This document shows, in pieces, positions 22,782 to 29,653 of a stretch of 40,332 nucleotides of DNA. The position numbers were made by a program, and so were the translations under genes. The DNA lies in the IMG/VR virus record IMGVR_UViG_3300044712_000378, positions 1-40,332 of that record. One strand, written 5' to 3'. The notes under the pieces are model-generated. The model was not told where the DNA came from. It worked only from the letters and a program-made list of their open reading frames with translations, and did no database searches. The DNA is from a virus. Position 1 is the stretch's first letter, and each line of letters begins with the position of its first letter.

Positions 22782-23890
22782 CGTACCCCTCCGAATACTT
22801 GGGAAATTCCAGCCGCTCCAGAAGGTATGTCAATCTGAGAACACACCAGCGAAGCGACGAGCCGCCTTGTGGTCGTCTCCGTCCATGCCCCTGCCGCCGA
22901 GTAACTTGCGTAAGTGACGTGATCACCCCACCCCATGACGTCCCACCACTTCACATCTACAACGTCCATCGAGTAGAGCGTGAGGCTTGTCCCGGTCGTG
23001 GGCGTCAGGGTGATGTAATAAACCGTGTCGGCCAACAATTCCGCAATCGGGATGTTAAACCACCCATCACGCACCGATATGCCGGAATTGTTGCTTGAAT
23101 CGTAGGTCTGCGTTGCCAAAGTAGACCCGTCGGCATTGTAGATCGTCGTCGTGTAATCGGACAATGTGGCGGTAATTGCCTTGATCCAAAGCAGCGGGCA
23201 CTTGACGCTTATAGGCAGGTGAATCTTCATCGCGTGCCGGCGGGGATCGGTGCCGGTGTTGATCGCGTGCGCATTAAAAGCTGAACAGGGACTTGCCCCC
23301 GTCATCCAGCCGAGTACCGGAGTCGCGTCGTCCGATTCAAAAAGTACAATCGGAGCGGCTTCTGTCTGGATCAAAGCCCATGCTGCGCCGTCGTATTCCA
23401 GCCCCGCCCCGAGGTGCGGATGGGTATTGCCCAACGGTCTGGCACCGGTAAGAGAGATTGTGCCGCTCGTATAGGACGCCCACCTTGTCACAACCGCGAT
23501 GTACGCCCCCTGCGCTACGTTGTTGCGCTTGGTGTCCAGCGTAACGATTGACAGGGCATTCGCCGTTGGTACGGTGTTCGCCGTCCAGGTATAGGCCCCC
23601 GCCGCCGTGCCATCAGGCTTGCCGGGGTTGTAGGTGGCAGCGTTGATACCTTGTAGTTCCAATGTAAGCTGAGAAGTCCCCGCTGTCGTGGTACCGAACC
23701 TAAGCCCCACCTTTGCGATGTTGTGCGTCCCGCCATCGGCCCAACTTACTTGACCCACCCAGGCACTTCTCTTGCCCGAGGCGTTTTGCGCCGCCATGCC
23801 CACCGCTGCCGGTGCCGCAGGATGCGCCAACGGATAGGGAATCATCATCGCCGGGGAATGAGAGACGCCCCCCAGGTTGACGTAGCTCAT
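22778..23890 (-). CDS. Virion structural protein, beta-rich
   Basis: A 370-residue protein (MSYVNLGGVSHSPAMMIPYP, then WVGQVSWADGGTHNIAKVG, LTLELQGINAATYNPGKPDG and TVYYITLTPTTGTSLTLYS). It is dominated by beta-sandwich-like strands. Such proteins occur in fibre clusters and may be carbohydrate-binding or cap proteins. No catalytic motif is evident. Four-base overlaps join it to both neighbours. Confidence 0.58.
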   Translation of the reverse strand: MSYVNLGGVSHSPAMMIPYPLAHPAAPAAVGMAAQNASGKRSAWVGQVSWADGGTHNIAKVGLRFGTTTAGTSQLTLELQGINAATYNPGKPDGTAAGAYTWTANTVPTANALSIVTLDTKRNNVAQGAYIAVVTRWASYTSGTISLTGARPLGNTHPHLGAGLEYDGAAWALIQTEAAPIVLFESDDATPVLGWMTGASPCSAFNAHAINTGTDPRRHAMKIHLPISVKCPLLWIKAITATLSDYTTTIYNADGSTLATQTYDSSNNSGISVRDGWFNIPIAELLADTVYYITLTPTTGTSLTLYSMDVVDVKWWDVMGWGDHVTYASYSAAGAWTETTTRRLVASLVCSQIDIPSGAAGISQVFGGVR

Positions 23891-24309
23891 ATCAGCGTCT
23901 CGCAGTTGAGCAAGTCGTACCCGTTGCCGTTATCCTCAATGACCATCCCGGTTGTCCGGCACTCCACAAACTCCGTGTGTTCGGTGAGAGTAACGGTCTG
24001 CCCGACTCCCTGCCATGCCAGTTTGGTCTTGGCACGGATTGCAGACAAAAGCTGCGCGTTGGTCGCGTTGGGGAAATAGGCGGCTTTGAGTTTTGCAAGC
24101 CCCCTGTCAAAATCCAGCGTATTCCCCGAGGTCGCCGTCCATGCGGTGAAAGCCGTTTTAAGCTGCGTAGCCGTGGCGGCTGGGTTGTCGATCACATAAG
24201 CACTCGCCCAAAGCCAGAACTCGCGCATGTCGATCCCCCGCGCATCGCACCATCGCAACACGCGAAGTGCCATTTCGTCAGCGCCGAAGTCCTGGCGGGT
24301 GTAGATCAT
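23887..24309 (-). CDS. Hypothetical late protein after the lysis genes
   Basis: I choose ATG 24309, which follows GAAGGGTGACCGA and starts just after the holin stop; a longer reading begins inside the holin gene. The 140-residue product opens MIYTRQDFGADEMALRVLRW and then CDARGIDMREFWLWASAYVI, helical, with a short beta end. I do not recognise it. It separates the lysis genes from the fibre genes. Confidence 0.58.
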   Translation of the reverse strand: MIYTRQDFGADEMALRVLRWCDARGIDMREFWLWASAYVIDNPAATATQLKTAFTAWTATSGNTLDFDRGLAKLKAAYFPNATNAQLLSAIRAKTKLAWQGVGQTVTLTEHTEFVECRTTGMVIEDNGNGYDLLNCETLI

Positions 24310-24313
24310 TCGG

Positions 24314-24934
24314 TCACCCTTCCACCATTTTCTGTGCCAATGTTCGTTTTTCCATCCCGCGATGCCAACTTGCAACCCCAAGGATTGCTCCCGGCACGGA
24401 GAAAAGCGTCGTCATGGCAAGGATGAGTTCCGGCAAAACTTTCAGTAGGTCAAGCTGCTTCGTGACAAGGGCATAACCAACCCATCCGATAATTCCGGCG
24501 ATGGAAAGCCCGAAGGCACATGCACTAACAAACCCCCAGAACGGACGCCACTTCCCGGCCCACCCGGCCTGTGACGCTTCCACCCGCATGGTCTGGTTGA
24601 CCGTTTCCATCTGCGCCCCGGTAGCTGTTTCCATGCCTACGGAAAGGTCTGCATCAACCTTCTGAGCGTCAACCGCTATGCGCGCCCTGTCGTTGGCGAT
24701 CTCTGCGAGGCGGATTTCCTTTTCTTTGGCTATCTCGGCGAGACGCATTTGAAGTTCGGGGCTTTGCCCGATGCGTGCGGCCACTTCCTCAATGGGAGAA
24801 GTCTCATCCCCCGTGACTTCGCGCATCAGTTTGTCCACGAGAAGGCCGGAGCCAGGGACTACAAAGTTTGCCACCGTGGGGGCAACTCCCTTCACAACGT
24901 CCAAAACGGTTTCATACCAAGGCTTATCGCTCAT
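24314..24934 (-). CDS. Putative 3TM-type holin
   Basis: The start at ATG 24934 follows GAAGGAGATTGC. The 206-residue protein has an N-terminal helix (YETVLDVVKGVAPTVANFVV), a long charged helix (QMRLAEIAKEKEIRLAEIAN), the RPFWGF motif near residue 132 and hydrophobic segments after it (VSACAFGLSIAGIIGWVGYA and LPELILAMTTLFSVPGAIL). This is the layout of the phage 3TM holin family. Adjacent to the lysozyme gene and overlapping it by four bases, it likely times lysis by opening the inner membrane. Confidence 0.75.
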   Translation of the reverse strand: MSDKPWYETVLDVVKGVAPTVANFVVPGSGLLVDKLMREVTGDETSPIEEVAARIGQSPELQMRLAEIAKEKEIRLAEIANDRARIAVDAQKVDADLSVGMETATGAQMETVNQTMRVEASQAGWAGKWRPFWGFVSACAFGLSIAGIIGWVGYALVTKQLDLLKVLPELILAMTTLFSVPGAILGVASWHRGMEKRTLAQKMVEG

Positions 24935-25356
24935 GCAATCTCCTTCGGCCATTTGCCCGTAGCCATCATCTCGGAAAGCCGGGTAGCCCGTTTGCCTACT
25001 TGTTTTGCCCAGGCACTATCAAGCATTTCCAGGGATGCTTCTATGTACTTTCCGGACTGCACAAGAGCCAATGTGGCAGGGAATTTGAGCAACCCGTCTA
25101 CCCCAAGATTGAACGCCATGTCAGCCAACACGGCGGCACGCACTTCGTCGAGTTGAACGATCCAAGGAATTCGCCGTTCCAGTTCTCGCGCAACATCCGT
25201 CATGTCATCTCGGAAAATGGCGTAGGCTTGATCCGGCGTGATTCCCTTGGCGTCGAGATTGTGACCTATACCGATGGTCAGCTTTCCAGCCGTGCAACGA
25301 TAAGGCTTTAACTTCAAGCCCTCGTGAAGCACAAGGAGGTTGGTCAATTTGTCCAT
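24931..25356 (-). CDS. Endolysin, T4-type lysozyme (GH24)
   Basis: I start at ATG 25356, which overlaps the upstream micro-gene stop as TGATG. The 141-residue product has the catalytic block HEGLKLKPYRCTAGKLTIGI followed by GHNL, with E12, C21 and T27 in the E-8-D/C-5-T spacing of T4 lysozyme. The nucleophile position is Cys rather than Asp, a variant known in phage endolysins and tolerated in T4. Later motifs LADMAFNLGVDGLLKFPATL also fit the family. No signal sequence or SAR segment is seen, so export should need the holin. Confidence 0.85.
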   Translation of the reverse strand: MDKLTNLLVLHEGLKLKPYRCTAGKLTIGIGHNLDAKGITPDQAYAIFRDDMTDVARELERRIPWIVQLDEVRAAVLADMAFNLGVDGLLKFPATLALVQSGKYIEASLEMLDSAWAKQVGKRATRLSEMMATGKWPKEIA

Positions 25357-25436
25357 CACGCACCGCACTGCGGGCACGCTTCACCCGTCTTGTGTGAGCA
25401 ATCGGAATATCCGCACTTAGGGCACTTAAAGCACAT
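25356..25436 (-). CDS. 26-residue zinc-ribbon microprotein
   Basis: ATG 25436 follows GGGAGGACTGA. The product reads MCFKCPKCGYSDCSHKTGEA, then CPQCGA, with six cysteines in a rubredoxin-like CxxC-CxxC arrangement. Its start directly follows the upstream stop and its own stop overlaps the endolysin ATG as TGATG. A ribosome site and both junctions support a real gene despite its size. The role in the lysis cassette is unknown, and coupling for endolysin translation is one possibility. Confidence 0.6.
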   Translation of the reverse strand: MCFKCPKCGYSDCSHKTGEACPQCGA

Positions 25437-25568
25437 TCAGTCCTCCCAATCGTCGCCGTAAAGCCAATTCACCGTAGTTCTACCCGCCCACCAGCCAAGG
25501 AGGCAGACGGTTAAACCGCCTACGATGAAGCCAAGCAAAATAGTTGCTGCGTAGGCTTGCCAACTCAT
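25437..25568 (-). CDS. 43-residue single-helix membrane protein in lysis cassette
   Basis: ATG 25568 overlaps the upstream stop as TGATG. The product has one membrane helix (YAATILLGFIVGGLTVCLLG), then WWAGRTT and an acidic end YGDDWED. It precedes the zinc microprotein directly. Its place suggests a holin/antiholin or other lysis accessory, which I cannot confirm. Confidence 0.58.
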   Translation of the reverse strand: MSWQAYAATILLGFIVGGLTVCLLGWWAGRTTVNWLYGDDWED

Positions 25569-25834
25569 CACGGACTCCTTGCCGCCCATTCGGCCAAGAG
25601 TTTAAGGACGTAGTAGGCGGCGGCAAACAGCGTGCCTAGAAACGCTACACCTTTCAGGATGTATCCGACGCCGCGTTTTTTAACCGCCGCTTCGGTTTGT
25701 TCCTTTTTCCTGCGCTCGAGGAGCAGTTTCACGTCATTGGCGAAGGAGTCCAGTTTGCGGTCGATCTCATCAACCGTTGCCCCAATGGCTCCTACTTTCA
25801 ATACAAGCTCGTCGTGACCGGGGCAGGTTTCCAC
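25568..25834 (-). CDS. Small membrane protein with coiled coil, possible lysis accessory
   Basis: An 88-residue protein. The first 50 residues are a charged amphipathic helix (LKVGAIGATVDEIDRKLDSF, then LLLERRKKEQTEAA). A single membrane segment follows (VAFLGTLFAAAYYVLKLLAE). This XhlA-like layout, together with its place above the lysozyme and holin, suggests a lysis accessory. No family is certain. Confidence 0.65.
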   Translation of the reverse strand: METCPGHDELVLKVGAIGATVDEIDRKLDSFANDVKLLLERRKKEQTEAAVKKRGVGYILKGVAFLGTLFAAAYYVLKLLAEWAARSP

Positions 25835-25837
25835 GGA

Positions 25838-26302
25838 TTACGCTCCGAACTTGGCTTCCAGAGCCACAATCGTATTATCCGCCGCGCTTGTGTGGCGGAG
25901 CAGATATTCGGTATCTGCCGCGAGGACAAGTGTTTCCTGTACCGTGGTCCCGGTCATGCTGCGTTGCCAGATAACATCTGTTCCGGCAGCCGAAACCGTG
26001 GGCGTGGAAAGAGCTTCCATTGCGGAAGTGATCGTGCTTTCCCGGTTCAGGTTGTAAAGCGTTGCCGCCGTAGCCCCTGCCGAGGTACAGGTAGGCGCTT
26101 CGTACAGGTAGACCGTTCCAAGCCCCGTGGAAGAAACCGAAAGCTCGGTGAACACTTCGCTACCCGCCGGGGTTCGTATGAGGAGATCGGTATTCTCAGC
26201 CGTGTCGCTGTCGGCGTTGGTAAACGACGCCTTGAACGCTTTCCCGTTCAGCGTCAGCATCTCCCAAAGTGATTCGGTAGGCGTGGCGTTAATGACGCTC
26301 AT
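25838..26302 (-). CDS. Small beta-rich virion protein
   Basis: A 154-residue protein (MSVINATPTESLWEMLTLNG, LLIRTPAGSEVFTELSVSST, LVLAADTEYLLRHTSA). It consists mainly of strands and resembles decoration or tail-completion proteins in composition. It overlaps the upstream gene by four bases. Function unknown. Confidence 0.58.
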   Translation of the reverse strand: MSVINATPTESLWEMLTLNGKAFKASFTNADSDTAENTDLLIRTPAGSEVFTELSVSSTGLGTVYLYEAPTCTSAGATAATLYNLNRESTITSAMEALSTPTVSAAGTDVIWQRSMTGTTVQETLVLAADTEYLLRHTSAADNTIVALEAKFGA

Positions 26303-26556
26303 TTGCCCTCCAATTCAGTGAGTAGCGCAATGAGCTTCTTGCGCCCGGTTTGCGGAGCGACCTTTTTGTTTGCGTTGTGCAGCCGTTCCCGGATGTCGGC
26401 GTCGGTGAGGTTGGCGTAAGGTTCGGCGACTTCTGCCTTTACTTCCTCGTCTACCAGCTCACAGCTCTTGGGGAGTTTCCCCTCGATGATGAACTCGTCT
26501 CCTGGTTTTCTTCGTGCACCGCCAATGAAGCACAGTATTTTCGCTTTGACTTTCAT
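26299..26556 (-). CDS. Small head-region protein with SAP/HeH-like end
   Basis: An 85-residue protein. The N-terminal half (MKVKAKILCFIGGARRKPGD, EFIIEGKLPKSCELVD) has the strand-turn pattern of small phage proteins located near capsid genes. The C-terminal 36 residues (LTDADIRERLHNANKKVAPQ, then GRKKLIALLTELEG) match the helix-extended-helix HeH/SAP pattern. It might bind nucleic acid or serve in head completion; that is inference. Confidence 0.62.
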   Translation of the reverse strand: MKVKAKILCFIGGARRKPGDEFIIEGKLPKSCELVDEEVKAEVAEPYANLTDADIRERLHNANKKVAPQTGRKKLIALLTELEGK

Positions 26557-26563
26557 AGTGTAC

Positions 26564-27307
26564 CTATCCCGCCGTGGTGAGGGCTACGGAACCTATATTG
26601 AGCAGGATTCCGAAGCGAGTATCGCTAACCCCTTGAAGGACAAGGGTTTCCCCTGCCGCGTTGAAGGTTGCGATTTCGTTGGTCCCGTCAAACGTCCCGG
26701 AAGTCAACGTAACGGTGTGGCCGGTCGTACCGGAATCGGTCTGCGTGATGGTCAGAAGAGTCCCCGCCGAAGGCGCGGCGTAGGTCATGGTAAGGCCGGA
26801 AGAGACTTCCTTGTTGAGCTGCACAAACGAAGCTCCTGCCACGGGAATGGCACCCGAAGCCGTGTACTCGGTGGGAGTAATCGCAACCCCCGCCAAATCT
26901 GCTTGATCCGAGGTGATAGCCGCAGCGGTAACCGCGCCAGTGACTTCAAGCGCTCCAAGCACCTTTGCGCCACCTTCTACGATCTGCAAACGAGCGGTTC
27001 CCGTGGTGTCTTCAAACGACTGCGCCACCTGTCCGGCAGCTTCCGCAATCGTCGCCGTGATGGTTTCGGCGGCACCGACGACCGTGCAGCGCAGTCTGTA
27101 CCACTTGGTCTTGCCCTCATGCAGATGAGAAGCCGAAGTCACCGATGAAAGGGTATCGACCACCTGATACGCACCGACCACCGGATCGCGTGTAGATTCA
27201 AGAACGACGGACCCCGTAAACGTGCCGGCGAGACTCCATGAAATCGTCTCCCCATCGTTGAAACTTAAAGCGGTTGTCTTGTCGCCTACTGCCGTAAAGG
27301 ACGCCAT
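26564..27307 (-). CDS. Head decoration or fibre-like virion protein
   Basis: A 247-residue, Thr/Ala/Gly-rich beta protein. It opens MASFTAVGDKTTALSFNDGE and then TISWSLAGTFTGSVVLESTR, an Ig-like sandwich. A short shaft-like linker (VLGALEVTGAVTAAAITSDQ) leads to a second beta domain with LLTITQTDSGTTGHTVTLTS. Head fibres and decoration proteins have this composition. It is separated from the cement gene by a GC hairpin at 27326-27343. Confidence 0.6.
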   Translation of the reverse strand: MASFTAVGDKTTALSFNDGETISWSLAGTFTGSVVLESTRDPVVGAYQVVDTLSSVTSASHLHEGKTKWYRLRCTVVGAAETITATIAEAAGQVAQSFEDTTGTARLQIVEGGAKVLGALEVTGAVTAAAITSDQADLAGVAITPTEYTASGAIPVAGASFVQLNKEVSSGLTMTYAAPSAGTLLTITQTDSGTTGHTVTLTSGTFDGTNEIATFNAAGETLVLQGVSDTRFGILLNIGSVALTTAG

Positions 27308-27325
27308 GTCGTCTCCTTTAGGATA

Positions 27326-27343
27326 GGGGGGCTTGCGCCCCCC
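27326..27343 (-). promoter_or_regulatory. GC-rich hairpin with GCAA loop after the cement gene
   Basis: On the minus strand GGGGGGC, loop GCAA, GCCCCCC gives a 7-bp all-GC stem capped by a GNRA tetraloop. It lies between the cement gene stop (27358) and the next start (27307). No T-run follows, so it is not a plain terminator. It could slow transcription, protect the capsid and cement mRNA 3' ends, or mark a processing site, which would fit the high output these genes need. Confidence 0.7.
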
Positions 27344-27357
27344 TTCCAGGTCAGTTG

Positions 27358-27810
27358 TTAGATGGCGTCAGGCAGGGCAACCCACCCGCACGGATCGGCG
27401 GAAATGAAAGCCTCGATGGCCCCTCCGTCCAGATTGTGGTCGGCAACGGTTTCCCACATGCCCATGTAACGCTCGTAGGTAGCGCCGAGGGGCAGAGGGT
27501 AAACCATCGTGTAACCCGCAACCAGTGTACCAACGGCGACGGCACCGGTAGTGAGATGAGTCGTCGCGCTCGTGGTGAGAGCGGCAACGCTGTCGGTGTA
27601 GAGGTCGAACTTGACCGTCGCGGTGTCGTCCACGGCGTCAGAGAAGGCCGTGACAACCCGAATGACCCAATACAGGGGCTGCCCATTGCCCAGGTCACGA
27701 AGGGTAGGGACGGAGCCGAGGTCGATGACATCCCCGGCGATGGCGTTACCGGCGTTGATAACAACGTCGGTCGAGGAATCGCAGAACTGTGCCAGCTTGT
27801 CAATAAGCAT
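27358..27810 (-). CDS. Bbp16-type capsid cement protein
   Basis: A 150-residue protein with the family pattern: NAGNAIAGDVIDLGSVPTLR, DLGNGQPLYWVIRVVTAF, TATVKFDLYTDSVAA, LPLGATYERYMGMWETV and a C-terminal AFISADPCGWVALPDA. In BPP-1, Bbp16 is the cement protein that caps the capsid. It follows the major capsid gene by 28 bases. Its leader, ACAAGGAGAAAATACAATG, is the same as that of the capsid gene, so both should be translated at a high and similar rate. Confidence 0.8.
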   Translation of the reverse strand: MLIDKLAQFCDSSTDVVINAGNAIAGDVIDLGSVPTLRDLGNGQPLYWVIRVVTAFSDAVDDTATVKFDLYTDSVAALTTSATTHLTTGAVAVGTLVAGYTMVYPLPLGATYERYMGMWETVADHNLDGGAIEAFISADPCGWVALPDAI

Positions 27811-27838
27811 TGTATTTTCTCCTTGTCAGGTTGGTTTG

Positions 27839-28831
27839 TTAGATACCGGCTTCGGTGGACAGGATCGCGTCGCAACGACGAACCGGGATGCCTCGGAACT
27901 TGGTGACGAGTTTGCCCGTTGCGTCTTCGAAGTTGCCGTAAGCCAGCTGAGAACGAGCGTTAGCCTGAAGGTCGAGGGCGTCGAGCGAATCGCGGTTCGC
28001 GTAGAACACGGGGCGACCGATGGAGAGCATCGGGATACGGCGCATGGCCTGACCCATCAACTGGAACAGGTCGGGGCCGGTAGCAGCCGAGGCGACGATG
28101 TTCTCAAGGTCGTAGTTGATTCGGACCACATACCGCCAGTCACGCACGGAAAGGCCGCAGTTCCACTTGTAGTGGGTACGCATGGCCTGGAAACGTCCAC
28201 CAGCGGCGTCGAGGATCGTCTGTTCGCCGTGGTCCGTGACCTGAAGACCCGCCTTGCTGCCCTTGGGGTAGATCATATGGACGGTGTTCGGGCTCCACAC
28301 CACGAGCCAGATGGAGGTGTTGTCCGTGCTATCGGGAGTCGCGGCAGAGGTCAGGATATTCGCGCCGTTTTCCGCCGTCTGGGAATTGAAGCGAGGGGCA
28401 AGACCCGTGAACTCGGCAGGAGCGGTTCCTTCATTCCCGTAGAAAATGGTGGAAGCGAGTTCCTGATTCATCGCCTCGATGAACGGGACCTCCTCAGAGA
28501 AACGCCACTCGGCAGAATTGCCGTTGAGGCTGTACAAGTCCTTGTCGATTTCCGCGTAGGCTTCCAGCATGCCCACGTTGTCGGTGACCTGGACGGTGCG
28601 GCTCTTGGAGGGCTGGACGCCGTAGTTCAGCTTGCGCCACGTCACATCCGGAAGACCGCTACGCACAGTGGTACGATGCGAGGCAAGGCCGTTGGCTTCG
28701 ACCATCGTCAGGTCTTGAAGAACTTCGTTCTGTGCCGCCAGGACTTCGGCGATGTCGGCAATCTTGCCGTTGGGGTCCAGACGCTTCGCAACGTCAATCA
28801 GAGTGGGGTTGGTTGCAGCCAGAAGACTCAT
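27839..28831 (-). CDS. Major capsid protein (BPP-1-like, HK97 fold)
   Basis: A 330-residue protein from ATG 28831, preceded by ACAAGGAGAAAATACA. Motifs include LIDVAKRLDPNGKIADIAEV, LPDVTWRKLNYGVQPSKSRT, NSAEWRFSEEVPFIEAMNQE, TIFYGNEGTAPAEFTGLAPR and RGIPVRRCDAILSTE at the end. These match the capsid family of short-tailed phages of the BPP-1 type. Its place between scaffold and cement supports the call. A P-domain like strand is seen near the C-terminus as expected. Confidence 0.85.
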   Translation of the reverse strand: MSLLAATNPTLIDVAKRLDPNGKIADIAEVLAAQNEVLQDLTMVEANGLASHRTTVRSGLPDVTWRKLNYGVQPSKSRTVQVTDNVGMLEAYAEIDKDLYSLNGNSAEWRFSEEVPFIEAMNQELASTIFYGNEGTAPAEFTGLAPRFNSQTAENGANILTSAATPDSTDNTSIWLVVWSPNTVHMIYPKGSKAGLQVTDHGEQTILDAAGGRFQAMRTHYKWNCGLSVRDWRYVVRINYDLENIVASAATGPDLFQLMGQAMRRIPMLSIGRPVFYANRDSLDALDLQANARSQLAYGNFEDATGKLVTKFRGIPVRRCDAILSTEAGI

Positions 28832-28846
28832 TGTATTTTCTCCTTG

Positions 28847-29587
28847 TTAGGATTTGTCGTATAGGTTTTTTAGACGGGCGCTAACGGTATGTTTTCCCGT
28901 CGTTTTACCAGGGTTTGCAGGTGCTCCACCTGGGGCACCTAACGCCTCTTTCTTTTCCGCTTCCAACTTGGCAGCGGCTTGTTTCGCGGCTTCCGATGCA
29001 CCCTTTGCCGCCTTGTACTTATTCAGCGCCCATACAACGTGCTGTGGGTCGCTGTTAGCAGTCACTGGGGCACATCCTTCCGCCTTGACCCATGCGTAAA
29101 AATCTGGGTCTTTTTCGTACTGAGCGGCATCCGGTACTTGCGACAGGATGTAAGTCTTTCGTTCACTGGCTTCGGGCGGTGCCTGTACGGGTTGGGCTTT
29201 TGGTTCGCCTCCCAACTCCGCCAGCTCGCGTTCTAACGCCCGAAAAGCAGGGCGGGCAATGGCAAGCAAATCAGGGTTTTCGTCCACCTTGGCCTTCAAC
29301 TCTTCCATTTCAGCCTGGATGGACAGCCGCTTGCTTTCCACTTCCTTTGCGCGGAACGCTTCAACCTGTGCCTTAAGTTCGGCGGCTTCCATCTGCGCCT
29401 TCGTAAACGCGGTTACGGTGTCAAGACGCCTTTTCTCTGCGGCTTGGTATTCTTCTTCCGTGTACGTTTTAGGCGTTGCCGTTTCACTCGGTGCCGCTTC
29501 CACGGTCTGCGTAGTTTCGACGGGAATCTCTGTGGGAACAGGAGCCGCTTGCGTTTCTACCGTTGCCGTAGTCTGTTCGCCTTCCAT
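28847..29587 (-). CDS. Capsid scaffolding protein
   Basis: A 246-residue protein from ATG 29587 behind GAAAGGATCGAAC. The N-terminus is Thr/Pro/Glu-rich and disordered, followed by long coiled-coil helices (YQAAEKRRLDTVTAFTKAQM, EAAELKAQVEAFRAKEVESK) and a basic C-terminus (KTTGKHTVSARLKNLYDKS). This is a standard scaffold profile, including a basic end that docks to capsid. It lies between portal and capsid, as expected. Confidence 0.85.
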   Translation of the reverse strand: MEGEQTTATVETQAAPVPTEIPVETTQTVEAAPSETATPKTYTEEEYQAAEKRRLDTVTAFTKAQMEAAELKAQVEAFRAKEVESKRLSIQAEMEELKAKVDENPDLLAIARPAFRALERELAELGGEPKAQPVQAPPEASERKTYILSQVPDAAQYEKDPDFYAWVKAEGCAPVTANSDPQHVVWALNKYKAAKGASEAAKQAAAKLEAEKKEALGAPGGAPANPGKTTGKHTVSARLKNLYDKS

Positions 29588-29653
29588 GTTCGATCCTTTC
29601 GGAGCCTTATAGGCGGGAATCTTATCAGAGCCGCGTCAAAGGGAATCCGCTAT

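Noticed and set aside
27611-28864. 417-residue plus-strand ORF
   Set aside because: It is antisense to the capsid and cement genes, with no ribosome site; its openness follows from the codon bias of those genes.
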